Shown here in pieces: positions 52,604-61,406 of a stretch of 64,000 nucleotides of DNA (the first letter of the stretch is position 1; each line of letters starts with the position of its first letter). The notes beneath the pieces were generated by a model. That model saw nothing but the letters and a program-made list of their open reading frames with translations. It did not search any database and was not told the origin of the DNA. The stretch is taken from the NCBI GenBank assembly GCA_030654075.1, contig JAURYB010000084.1, positions 1-64,000 on the forward strand, written 5' to 3'. The DNA comes from Bacteroidales bacterium (GTDB taxonomy: Bacteria; Bacteroidota; Bacteroidia; Bacteroidales; UBA4417). A program made the position numbers and the translations under genes.

Positions 52604-55600
52604 TTAAAAACTGAACTTTGCTCCAACAATGTAACTCTTTATCTGCGGTGCCGCTCTTTGCTGATTTATAGGCAAAATCGAGAGATATTCGGGATCTAAA
52701 CCTGTCCATTTCGTCCAGGTTGCCATGTTTTTTAAGTTGATGAAAATTTCTGCATTACTAATGAAAATTTTCTTAATCAGATTCTCAGGTAACCGGTAAC
52801 CAAAAGTTATATCCTGTAGCCTTATAAAACTGGCATCTTCATAAAAATTCATACTCAGCGGATTTACGTTGCCATCCACATTGGCAGGGTACTCATTGGT
52901 AGGATTGGTAGGTGACCAGAAGTTTTTATCATAAGAGTTCACCCTGAAGGAAACCTGTCCGGTTCCATATAAAAGATTCCGGTAAGTAATGCCCTGAACA
53001 GCGTTGATCAGGAAACTTAATCTGAAATTTTTATACGTGAATGTATTTGTCATACCAAGTACAATAAACGGATCCCTTGAGCCAATTATCTGCTTATCAG
53101 CTGTAGTAATAAGGCTGTCGCCATTTACATCTTTATATTTAATGTAACCAGGCATCGCAGTTGGTTGCGCGCTATTGGCTATATCATCACCTGTTTGCCA
53201 GACACCATCATAAACATAGTCGTAATTCACTTTAATAGGCTGACCAATAAACCATTCACTAGCTATATCATCAATGTAGTTGCCGTTTTCATCCGTCAAT
53301 CCTACATTAACAATTTTGGTTTGATTATGCGATATGTTTAAATCGGTTTTCCAGGTGAAATTGGTTTTACTGATGTTAACGGTACTAACCTGAAATTCAA
53401 TTCCGTTATTTTTTGTTTCACCTATATTCTCCCTGATATACGTATCTCCGTTTATAGGTGAAATGGTTTTGTCGAGCAATAAATCTGTAGTGGTTGACCA
53501 GTACATTTCGAACAGTCCACTTACACGATTATTCCATAAGCCAAAATCAAGTCCGGTGTTGAATGATTTTGTAGTTTCCCATCCCAATAAAGGATTACCG
53601 AGTTTTTGAGGGTAAAAACCAAAAGCAGGTTTAAAATCAGGAGTCAGATAATCCAAGGATGAAAGACTTGGCAGCGTAGAATAAGGACTGATTGCTTCGT
53701 TCCCGTTAGAACCATAGGATAGTCTTAATTTCAGAATGTTGACAAATTCAAGTTTGGGAAGCGACTTGATAAAACTCTCGTTTGTAATGTTCCAACCTAC
53801 TGCAAAGGAAGGGAAAGTACCATATTTTGTGCCATCACCAAATGCTGAATACCCATCATGGCGAACCGTAAAAGTAAAGAGGTAACGGCTGTCGTAGCTG
53901 TAATTTGCCCTGAACATCTGCGATAAATGTGATGATTCGCGATACACTGCATTTGACTGGGTTGTCTTTGCTTTATCCGGCTGGTAATAAGTTAATACAT
54001 CACTTGGGAAATCTAATCCCTGTGTTGTATTTATTTCTCTTTTTTCGTTTTGCGCACTATACAAACCAGTCAGAAAAACTGAATGCTTTCCGAAGGTATT
54101 GTTGTAGCTCAGAATATTTTCGACCAGCCAGTTCTCATCAAATTGGCTTGATAACTCAAGTTTCCCGTTGCTTTGACTTCCTTCGTAAGTATTGCGACCT
54201 GCGTAAGTTTGTGTTATCCAGGTGCGGTACTCATAACCAGTATTTAGTTTGTAGGATAAGCCTTTAATAAAAGGGAAATCAATCTGCAGATAATTATTGG
54301 TATTTATGCTTTTTGTTTTATCGCTGTTGATATAATTGAGTGCATTTAGCGGATTTATGGCATAAAAAGGATCTTCCCAGGTAAGCATGGCAATGGTTCC
54401 ATCTTCGTTGTAGGCATTCCCTAGTGGATTCATTCGGAAAGCGTCATAAAAATCGGCTTGCACTCCACTTCTGTCATAATATCCGAGGGAAGTATTAGTT
54501 CCGAATTTTGCCCATTTTGCCAGTTGTATATCTAAATTTAAACGAAGCGTATACCGTTTAAAATCATCATTCTTTGCTATGCCTTTAACATTATTCAGTG
54601 AGCCTGAAACAAAATACCGGGTTACGTCATTGGCACCGCTAACCGATAAATTGTGCTGGCTTTTAATCCCGGTTCTTGTTGCTTCCTCAATCCAGTTAGT
54701 GTATTTACCCGCGTCATAATTTGTTTGTTCGATATTGGTAAATGATTCGCCATATTCTGCTTTGCGCATATAAAAAGTTGATCCATCCATCAGTGTAGGG
54801 ATATACGATATCTGATCGAGTCCATAATAGGTATCGTAAGATACTTTTGGCTTACCCTTTTTCCCTATTTTGGTGGTGATCAGAATAACTCCGTTCGATC
54901 CTCTCGCTCCGTAAATGGCTGCCGATGAAGCATCTTTTAATACTTCAAGCGATTCAATATCATTTGGATTTATTTCGTTCATCGATCCGTTGAAAGGAAC
55001 ACCGTCCAGAATTATCAAAGGACTGTTTGATGCTGTTATTGAATTCTGGCCCCGGATTAACATGCTGGTTGATGTTCCGTCAGCGCTTGATCCGTTTACT
55101 GATACACTTAATCCTGCCATGCTGCCTTGTAAAGCCTGCACAATATTAGTACTTGGCCTTTCGGCAAGTTTTTCCATATTTACAGAAACTACTGAACCTG
55201 TAACATCGCTCTTTTTTTGTACGCCATATCCAACCACCACTACACCTTCAAGGCTGGCAGCATCCTGTTCCAATGTCACGTTGATTATGGATCTGCCTTT
55301 AACCGCCACTTCCTGTGGAATATACCCGATGAATGAAAATTTCAGAATGGAATTTTCATCGGTGACTTTCAATGAAAATTTACCATTTATATCAGTTATG
55401 GTACCTAATGAAGTGCCTTTTACAGCTATGCTAACGCCGGGCATAGATTCACCTGTGTTTGCATCCGTTACTGTTCCGGTTACTTCTTGTTGATAGGTAG
55501 TGCTATTATTCTGCTGTTCCGAAGCCGGCGCTGCAAATGCCTGTGCTGTTGCAAGTAGCCAAATCAGGAAACTTAACCTGATAAACAATAGCAAATTTGT

Positions 55601-55615
55601 TGTTTTACTTTTCAT
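52604..55615 (-). CDS. SusC/RagA-family TonB-dependent transporter of the peptide locus
   Basis: This protein of about 1003 residues has a signal peptide ending near A-F-A, a carboxypeptidase-regulatory-like domain (T-G-T-V-T-D-A-N-T-G), a plug starting at V-V-V-G-Y-G-V-Q-K-K-S-D and a long barrel ending F-S-F. A TTG at 55624 opens the frame; the ATG at 55615 gives a normal signal peptide and is preferred. It lies 20 bp after the M14 peptidase gene and 18 bp before susD. It should import the locus substrate across the outer membrane. RagA-type members can carry peptides, which fits the operon. Confidence 0.94.
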   Translation of the reverse strand: MKSKTTNLLLFIRLSFLIWLLATAQAFAAPASEQQNNSTTYQQEVTGTVTDANTGESMPGVSIAVKGTSLGTITDINGKFSLKVTDENSILKFSFIGYIPQEVAVKGRSIINVTLEQDAASLEGVVVVGYGVQKKSDVTGSVVSVNMEKLAERPSTNIVQALQGSMAGLSVSVNGSSADGTSTSMLIRGQNSITASNSPLIILDGVPFNGSMNEINPNDIESLEVLKDASSAAIYGARGSNGVILITTKIGKKGKPKVSYDTYYGLDQISYIPTLMDGSTFYMRKAEYGESFTNIEQTNYDAGKYTNWIEEATRTGIKSQHNLSVSGANDVTRYFVSGSLNNVKGIAKNDDFKRYTLRLNLDIQLAKWAKFGTNTSLGYYDRSGVQADFYDAFRMNPLGNAYNEDGTIAMLTWEDPFYAINPLNALNYINSDKTKSINTNNYLQIDFPFIKGLSYKLNTGYEYRTWITQTYAGRNTYEGSQSNGKLELSSQFDENWLVENILSYNNTFGKHSVFLTGLYSAQNEKREINTTQGLDFPSDVLTYYQPDKAKTTQSNAVYRESSHLSQMFRANYSYDSRYLFTFTVRHDGYSAFGDGTKYGTFPSFAVGWNITNESFIKSLPKLEFVNILKLRLSYGSNGNEAISPYSTLPSLSSLDYLTPDFKPAFGFYPQKLGNPLLGWETTKSFNTGLDFGLWNNRVSGLFEMYWSTTTDLLLDKTISPINGDTYIRENIGETKNNGIEFQVSTVNISKTNFTWKTDLNISHNQTKIVNVGLTDENGNYIDDIASEWFIGQPIKVNYDYVYDGVWQTGDDIANSAQPTAMPGYIKYKDVNGDSLITTADKQIIGSRDPFIVLGMTNTFTYKNFRLSFLINAVQGITYRNLLYGTGQVSFRVNSYDKNFWSPTNPTNEYPANVDGNVNPLSMNFYEDASFIRLQDITFGYRLPENLIKKIFISNAEIFINLKNMATWTKWTGLDPEYLSILPINQQRAAPQIKSYIVGAKFSF

Positions 55616-55644
55616 ACTTTTCAATTTTTAAAATTGATGACTGC

Positions 55645-57201
55645 TTATTTAATTCTTTTTCCTGGCTTTACATCTTTCAGTAACCGATAAACCGGGATTT
55701 CTCCATCGGAATTTGCTTTTATCATTTTATACCTGAAATAACCGTTTTCCATTTCCGGCTCTAGGGTTGAAACTGCCATATTTGCATTTTTTTGTGCCGT
55801 ACTGATCACAAAACTTCCTTTCGGGAATACCTTGGTTTGAACTGAAACACTGATGGACGAATCGGCCACAGACTTTTTAGCGCTGACTACTATTTTAAAA
55901 ACCTCGGTTTTTATTTTCAAATCCGATTTCAAGGTGTCGATTTCAAGACCGAGTATCTGAAGTTTTCTTACAACCGGAGCATTTTCGGCCAGCAATAAAT
56001 ATGCTTTCGGCCTTTTACGCGTTGAAACGGATTGGGAACGGCCTGCATCCTGAATTTGCAGATCCAGTGAGATGTTTTCAAGATTTTTGACATCAATAAA
56101 ATTCATATTTCCTTCGTAGGTCAATGGCTTTGAATCAAGTACAATAGGATTTGTTCTTTTTATGGTTTCATTAATAGAAGCGTTTACCGTTTCCAGAACT
56201 TTTTCCCTGTTCGTTAAAGTTGTTTCCATAATGCTTTGGGCTATAAGATACCCGGAATACACCCTGCGCTTGTAGGAATTTCTGTCCAATCCAATTCCTC
56301 TTATCTCGAAAAGTATGGAAACAGTATTGGTTAATCCAAAAGAGGTTGAACTGGATCGGGGACTGTCGCCACCCATACGCAGAATATTTATTTTATTGCT
56401 ATCCTGATCCGGGACAAAATAGTTATCAAAAGTGATAGTATTGTTTCCAAGTTTCTTTTTTACATCATTAAGGTAAACCAGGTTTGTGAGATCGCGCAAT
56501 TGTGCGGGAATATTCAGGTTGCCGCTTGGCAGGAAAAGAACATCCTGTGCTATACATAATTTATTGCCGGTGAATTTATCAAGCTCTTTCCTGAAAGGCC
56601 TGAATTCGTGAAAATCAATGGCAACAGATGGCGAAAAACCAGAAAAAGCTTGCTTCAAATAAATTGACTCCTGTTGTTCCAGTGTAACCTGGTCACGGTT
56701 TAAATCAGCTTTATTTCCATTATCCCGAACCTGTTTTTCATATCCATCGATATTGGCCATAGGCACAAAAGCGAAACTGATGGATCTGAGTATGGAATCG
56801 ATGTTTTTAGCTTCAACCAAATGATTTATAAACATCAATATGCTTTCTGTCCCGGCCGGTTCGTTGCCATGCAATCCGCCCTGCATCCAGATTTTTACTT
56901 TTGAATTTTTTGATTCATTTTCCACCAATACAAGCGGAATTTTTTTGCCTGAAATGCTCTCGCCGATAAATACAATCTTTACAATATCACTTCGTTTATC
57001 TGCCTGCAAATTAATGTAACCCATCATCTCGCTGTAGTTCATAAACCCTTCAGTTTTATTAAAGCCAGGAGTCGGGATTTCTATATCGGGATCAGGGAAA
57101 AATTTTGAACCAAGCTCTCCCGGCTGCAATTGCGAAAAAGCAGGAATGCTATTCAGTAACAGAAATAGTACGAGACAGATTATGTAACTCTTACATTTCA
57201 T
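55645..57201 (-). CDS. M14-family zinc carboxypeptidase, exported
   Basis: This 518-residue protein has a signal peptide (cleavage near residue 24). The M14 zinc ligands are H111 and E114 (G-L-H-G-N-E) and H198 (D-F-H-E-F). N-x-D-G-Y at 150-154 and D-L-N-R at 166-169 are the usual substrate-binding parts, and a later L-F-E-I-R-G motif near residue 300 supplies the catalytic glutamate. It should remove C-terminal residues or cleave amide-linked products in the periplasm. It starts 2 bp after the IadA-like stop and lies 20 bp before susC, fully inside the operon. An ending beta-rich domain has unknown function. Confidence 0.9.
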   Translation of the reverse strand: MKCKSYIICLVLFLLLNSIPAFSQLQPGELGSKFFPDPDIEIPTPGFNKTEGFMNYSEMMGYINLQADKRSDIVKIVFIGESISGKKIPLVLVENESKNSKVKIWMQGGLHGNEPAGTESILMFINHLVEAKNIDSILRSISFAFVPMANIDGYEKQVRDNGNKADLNRDQVTLEQQESIYLKQAFSGFSPSVAIDFHEFRPFRKELDKFTGNKLCIAQDVLFLPSGNLNIPAQLRDLTNLVYLNDVKKKLGNNTITFDNYFVPDQDSNKINILRMGGDSPRSSSTSFGLTNTVSILFEIRGIGLDRNSYKRRVYSGYLIAQSIMETTLTNREKVLETVNASINETIKRTNPIVLDSKPLTYEGNMNFIDVKNLENISLDLQIQDAGRSQSVSTRKRPKAYLLLAENAPVVRKLQILGLEIDTLKSDLKIKTEVFKIVVSAKKSVADSSISVSVQTKVFPKGSFVISTAQKNANMAVSTLEPEMENGYFRYKMIKANSDGEIPVYRLLKDVKPGKRIK

Positions 57202-57203
57202 TT

Positions 57204-58343
57204 CTAGTAGTGATTAGTTTTAACTATTTCGCCATCTTTCATCATTATATTGCCTCTCGAAATCACATCGGTGAGATTGAACTGCGGGTCGAAAAAGCAC
57301 AAATCTGCGTCAAAGCCAGTGGCTATTTTCCCTTTGTGAGATAAAGAAAGATTCCGGGCTGGATTGGTAGTAATTAATTTGAAGGCATCGCTTATTGGCA
57401 TCCCTGCTTCTTCGATTAAGAGGATAACCTGTTTTAGGTTAAGATCAACCGGTGCTTTATAGAGCCGAACAATGTTTCCATTTTCATCTCTCTTAGCCAT
57501 ACCTGCATTTCCATCACTGCTGAATGTCATATTTTCTATGGCTACGCCCTTTTCGAGAGCGTATAATACTTGCTTGTAGGGTAAATCGTATTTTGTGCCA
57601 CCCGTGGAGATATCTATCATCCCACCAAGCTTTGCAAATTCAATGGCTTGATTAAAAAGCTCTTTTGTGCGCCCCACATGGGTTGGTGAAATATGCCGGA
57701 TAGGAAAATGGTCTTTTTTTACCAGGTCGAGTAAAATATCCATACGGCTTTCCAGTGCTCCCAGGTGAACATGTAAAATACCACCTTTACCCGATGTTAA
57801 TCCGCCAACATGAACCTGGCGTAACAATTTTAAAAGTTCATTTTCGGTTGGAAAAGATGCGCGTTCGTCACTGATTGCTGTTTTACATCCAATTACTTTG
57901 TCGATAAAAACTATATCTTCAAGCACGCTATCCAGCATGGTGGAAGTAGGATATCCAAAATAGCCCGTGAGCATATAAGCGCTGATGCCTTCCTGCTCCA
58001 GACCTTTCACCTTGGCATATAATCCCTGGAGCGATCGTGTTATTCCATCGGTTCCAAGCATTCCCATTACAGTAGTTGTGCCGCACTGTATGAGTTCACA
58101 AACGCTTATTTCGGGTGTCATCGACGAAAAAGCATGCTTCCCGCCGGCGCCGGTTAAATGAATATGCTGGTCGATAAGTCCGGGAGTTACTATTTTCCCC
58201 TGTGCATCAATCAGCGTGATAGCTTTTAAATTCATTTCAATATTATCCCCGATGGCAAGAATTTTTTCTCCTCCAATAAGTATGTCCTTTCTCCCTATGT
58301 ATTCAGGAGAGTAGACTTCAGCATTTTTAATTATTTTCACCAT
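57204..58343 (-). CDS. Isoaspartyl dipeptidase (IadA)-like amidohydrolase with altered substrate pocket
   Basis: This 379-residue amidohydrolase aligns without gaps through the core of E. coli isoaspartyl dipeptidase. The binuclear metal ligands are H60, H62, K154 (carboxylated), H193, H222 and D277, with the same spacings as H68, H70, K162, H201, H230 and D285. R161 and R225 match the carboxylate-binding R169 and R233. K69, F129 and G281 replace E77, Y137 and S289, which contact the substrate in the E. coli enzyme. It is cytoplasmic, 11 bp after dcuC and 2 bp before the M14 gene. It probably cleaves a beta-linked or related amide, but perhaps not a plain isoaspartyl dipeptide. Confidence 0.85.
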   Translation of the reverse strand: MVKIIKNAEVYSPEYIGRKDILIGGEKILAIGDNIEMNLKAITLIDAQGKIVTPGLIDQHIHLTGAGGKHAFSSMTPEISVCELIQCGTTTVMGMLGTDGITRSLQGLYAKVKGLEQEGISAYMLTGYFGYPTSTMLDSVLEDIVFIDKVIGCKTAISDERASFPTENELLKLLRQVHVGGLTSGKGGILHVHLGALESRMDILLDLVKKDHFPIRHISPTHVGRTKELFNQAIEFAKLGGMIDISTGGTKYDLPYKQVLYALEKGVAIENMTFSSDGNAGMAKRDENGNIVRLYKAPVDLNLKQVILLIEEAGMPISDAFKLITTNPARNLSLSHKGKIATGFDADLCFFDPQFNLTDVISRGNIMMKDGEIVKTNHY

Positions 58344-58354
58344 AAAGAGTGATG

Positions 58355-59719
58355 TTATAGTATAAAGTGATAAATGAGCATCGCAATCAGGACGGTAGTT
58401 AATGGTATAAGATTCCGTTTTGCTACCTGGTAGGGAGTAATTCCGGCAATTTCGGCAGTGGCAATTACTACGCCGGCAATAGGTGATGTGGCACGTCCCA
58501 GGCTCGATGCCAGTTGCATCGGCAGGATAATACCGGCACTGTCAACGCCCATTTTCAATGCAATTCCAGGTACCAAAGGGCCAAATGAGAAAAACGATGC
58601 ATTGCCGCTTCCCATAAGCATGGACGCGCCGAAAATCATCAATGTCATTACAATACCGATTCCCACTGCCCCGAAGCCAAAGTCCTGGGAAATGGAAACG
58701 AGGCTATTAATAAATCCAAGACTGATAAGACCGTATGAAAAAACCTCAGCAGAAATGATAAGCGTTATGACCGAAGCAAAAACTTTCCCCATGGCTTCCC
58801 AGAAAACTTTAAGTGAAGCAAATACTTCCTTTACATTCCTTTTCCGGATCATTTCAAATACCAAAGCAACAAACAATGAAAAAATCATAGCTGTTGTGGT
58901 ATCCAGGTTGATGGGTGTATTGAAAAATGTAAAAAACTTTGAGAAAACGATTAACAAAATCAGCGGAAGTATTGGCAGAATCCCGTAAATAAGCGGGGCA
59001 CTTTGTTTCAGCGTAGTGATATCAATTTTTTCAGGGACATAACCTTCTTTTTTGTCGTAATACCGGTTAACGAAAAAGTAAACTGTTGCCATTATAATTG
59101 TCAGTGGAATGGCCAGTGGAAGTTGGTTTTCGATAAAATACTGGATATTTGACTTTCCGATTAATTCAGAAGCACGGGCAGTATTAGCGGAGGAAGGCCC
59201 CATATCGAAAACGGTGCAAGCCGTTATAACTGAAACAGCCGATGTTTTACTTACTCCTAGACTTACCAATACCGGAAAAATGGAAGCTATCAGAAGAAGA
59301 CCTAAACCTGTAGCCGAAGGTGTTGTAATAAATAATAGCTGACCTATAGGAATAACTAACGAAGCTAATAGGTATGGATATTTTTTAAAGACAGAAAGTG
59401 GTTTCATCGAAATATAAACAAGAGTTTCGCTGGCCCCGATCTTTTTCATATAAGCCACATAGCCACCAATGGTCATGATCATAAGCCCGACATCAGCTCC
59501 TTTATTGCTGAGTGCTTCTTTAATTATTTCAAAAACATCGAAAAATTTTAATCCGGTTGGTTCTTTCAGATCCGGCAACCCAAATCCGGCAAGCTCTGCA
59601 AAAGCCATCATCAACAATCCGCTGAACAGCAATACCGCCTGTGGATTGTACTTATTGTAAAATAAATACGCCACAATAGCAATAAACAATACGCTGATAA
59701 TTGTTCCGGCTAAAAGCAT
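58355..59719 (-). CDS. DcuC-family C4-dicarboxylate transporter
   Basis: This 454-residue inner-membrane protein has about 12 hydrophobic helices and matches the DcuC family of C4-dicarboxylate exchangers, with G-N-A-S-F-F-S-F-G-P near residue 375 and S-S-L-G-R-A-T-S-P-I near residue 410. DcuC in E. coli mainly exports succinate in anaerobic growth; other members import aspartate or related acids. It is the first gene of the leftward peptide operon and is divergent from the MocR-type regulator. It fits a pathway that yields aspartate or another dicarboxylate. Confidence 0.9.
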   Translation of the reverse strand: MLLAGTIISVLFIAIVAYLFYNKYNPQAVLLFSGLLMMAFAELAGFGLPDLKEPTGLKFFDVFEIIKEALSNKGADVGLMIMTIGGYVAYMKKIGASETLVYISMKPLSVFKKYPYLLASLVIPIGQLLFITTPSATGLGLLLIASIFPVLVSLGVSKTSAVSVITACTVFDMGPSSANTARASELIGKSNIQYFIENQLPLAIPLTIIMATVYFFVNRYYDKKEGYVPEKIDITTLKQSAPLIYGILPILPLILLIVFSKFFTFFNTPINLDTTTAMIFSLFVALVFEMIRKRNVKEVFASLKVFWEAMGKVFASVITLIISAEVFSYGLISLGFINSLVSISQDFGFGAVGIGIVMTLMIFGASMLMGSGNASFFSFGPLVPGIALKMGVDSAGIILPMQLASSLGRATSPIAGVVIATAEIAGITPYQVAKRNLIPLTTVLIAMLIYHFIL

Positions 59720-59818
59720 AAGAGTCGTCTCAATGAAATTAAAATCATATCTCTGATTTTATATATGTCAAAGTAAGCTGCTTTCTTCTCATATTTGCCA
59801 TACCAATTATATTTATTT
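59720..59818. promoter_or_regulatory. Divergent promoter region of the peptide locus and its regulator
   Basis: The 99 bp between dcuC (leftward) and the MocR-type gene (rightward) must hold both promoters and any operator. It is AT-rich. I find no exact TAnnTTTG on either strand and no strong palindrome. Confidence 0.5.
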
Positions 59819-61339
59819 ATGCATACCAATATGGAAACTTTAGTAAGCAGGATTTCCCAAAGGTTTGAAGAAAAGAATTTACGGCATAAGTCGAAAAAAA
59901 ATACCCAGGTTCTGTATCAGAGAATTTATACGCTTATAAAGGACTCCATTCAGGATAATGATATTCCGGAATCCAGTATTCTTCCCTCGACCCGGGCCCT
60001 GTCGGATGAATTAAAAGTTTCGCGCAGTACTATTATAAAAGCCTACGAACTTCTTACCATGGAGGGCTACCTGGAAGCGGTGGTTGGTTCGGGACACAGA
60101 GTTAAAGGAATGATACCGGATTTAATTACTACCAGTCCTGAAAGCCACAGTGAATTCGCTTATCCTGACCTTTCGGATACAGGAAAATCGTTCCAGAAAA
60201 ATGTGATACTAATAAATACCACTGATGATGTGGGCATTGCATTTCGGCCAGGTTTGCCTCCTCTGGATATTTTTCCGGTAAACCAATGGAAAAATCTAAC
60301 CAATCTATACTGGCGTAATATTAAAGCGTCAGCCTTGACGTATTCTGCATCATCGGGTACCGAACAATTAAAAAAAACGCTTGCCAGTTATCTTAATTTC
60401 AGCCGGAGTATTAAGTGCGATCCCCGACAGATAATTATTGTTTCCGGCTCTTTACAGTCATTATTCCTGATAGGAAATGTAGTGCTGAATCCGGGAGATT
60501 ATATGAGCATGGAAAATCCGACATTCCCCAATGTACTTTCCATTTTTAAAGGATTACGCGCCGATATTCAGGCTGTAGGCATTGATGAGCAAGGAATTAG
60601 GGTTTGTGACATGACAGAGCCGGGTCATATTAATTCCAAACTGGTACACACAACTCCTTCCAGCCATTATCCTACAGGGATACGAATGAGCCTTACCCGT
60701 AGACTGGAATTGCTTGAATGGGCAAATAAACACAAATCAATACTCATTGAAAATGATTACGAACACGAGGTAAATAATTACAGGGATTTCGTCCCGTCGT
60801 TGTTTGCTTTGGATAAAGAGCAACGAACTATATTTTTAGGGACTTTTAACCGCTTGCTCCACCCTTCTATCCGGGTTGGTTACATGGTAGTTCCATATTA
60901 TTTACTTGATGCTGTTGAAGCCCTGCTTAAACATTCTCATCGTTTTGTGCCATCGTCGATACAGGTTGTTCTGAGCCAGTTTATCGAACGGAATTACTTG
61001 TACAGCCATGTTAAAAAAGTAATAGAAATAGCGGAAGGACGACAGAATACATTTTTCAATACGTTTGAAGAGTGTTTTGGCGGGTCACTTTCTCTCAACC
61101 ATAGTCAGACCCGCAGCCTTCATGCGCTTACAGAACTTGGAAAATGCACAAAGGATACTGATTTAGTAGCGCATTTAGCTAAAAATAACATTATTACTCA
61201 TGCTTACAGCAAATGTTTTGTTGGTGAAACCAAAAAGCAGGGTTTGATACTAGGTTACAGTCCCGTGAGGTCGTCGATAATAAAACAAAAGATTATTCAG
61301 ATGGAGAAACTTTACCGGGGGGGCATTAAAAAAACATAA
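59819..61339 (+). CDS. MocR/GabR-type regulator lacking PLP-binding residues
   Basis: This protein of about 506 residues has a GntR winged helix at about 30-95 (L-P-S-T-R-A-L-S-D-E-L, then S-R-S-T-I-I-K-A-Y-E) and a fold-type I aminotransferase-like domain. In GabR the PLP Schiff-base lysine is K312 in G-T-F-S-K and the pyridine-nitrogen aspartate is D279. Here the matching positions, also 33 apart, are R345 (G-T-F-N-R) and N312 (E-N-D-Y). PLP chemistry is therefore unlikely. It is divergent from the dcuC operon and probably regulates it. Start ATG 59819 is preferred over an upstream TTG; 59831 is possible. Confidence 0.9.
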   Translation: MHTNMETLVSRISQRFEEKNLRHKSKKNTQVLYQRIYTLIKDSIQDNDIPESSILPSTRALSDELKVSRSTIIKAYELLTMEGYLEAVVGSGHRVKGMIPDLITTSPESHSEFAYPDLSDTGKSFQKNVILINTTDDVGIAFRPGLPPLDIFPVNQWKNLTNLYWRNIKASALTYSASSGTEQLKKTLASYLNFSRSIKCDPRQIIIVSGSLQSLFLIGNVVLNPGDYMSMENPTFPNVLSIFKGLRADIQAVGIDEQGIRVCDMTEPGHINSKLVHTTPSSHYPTGIRMSLTRRLELLEWANKHKSILIENDYEHEVNNYRDFVPSLFALDKEQRTIFLGTFNRLLHPSIRVGYMVVPYYLLDAVEALLKHSHRFVPSSIQVVLSQFIERNYLYSHVKKVIEIAEGRQNTFFNTFEECFGGSLSLNHSQTRSLHALTELGKCTKDTDLVAHLAKNNIITHAYSKCFVGETKKQGLILGYSPVRSSIIKQKIIQMEKLYRGGIKKT

Positions 61340-61360
61340 ACCCTTGTGAGCAAGGTTTTT
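61338..61360 (+). terminator. Probable terminator of the MocR-type gene
   Basis: CCTTG and CAAGG form a short stem with one mismatch beyond it and a following T run, directly at the end of the gene. The opposite gene ends at 61407. Confidence 0.55.
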
Positions 61361-61406
61361 CTATTAAATCTTTTTTAACAGAATTTACACTTTTCTACAT
61401 GAGTCT

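Noticed and set aside
48836-59719. Direct assignment of the peptide operon to cyanophycin use.
   Set aside because: No cyanophycinase is in the window and the IadA-like enzyme has altered substrate residues, so cyanophycin remains only one possibility.
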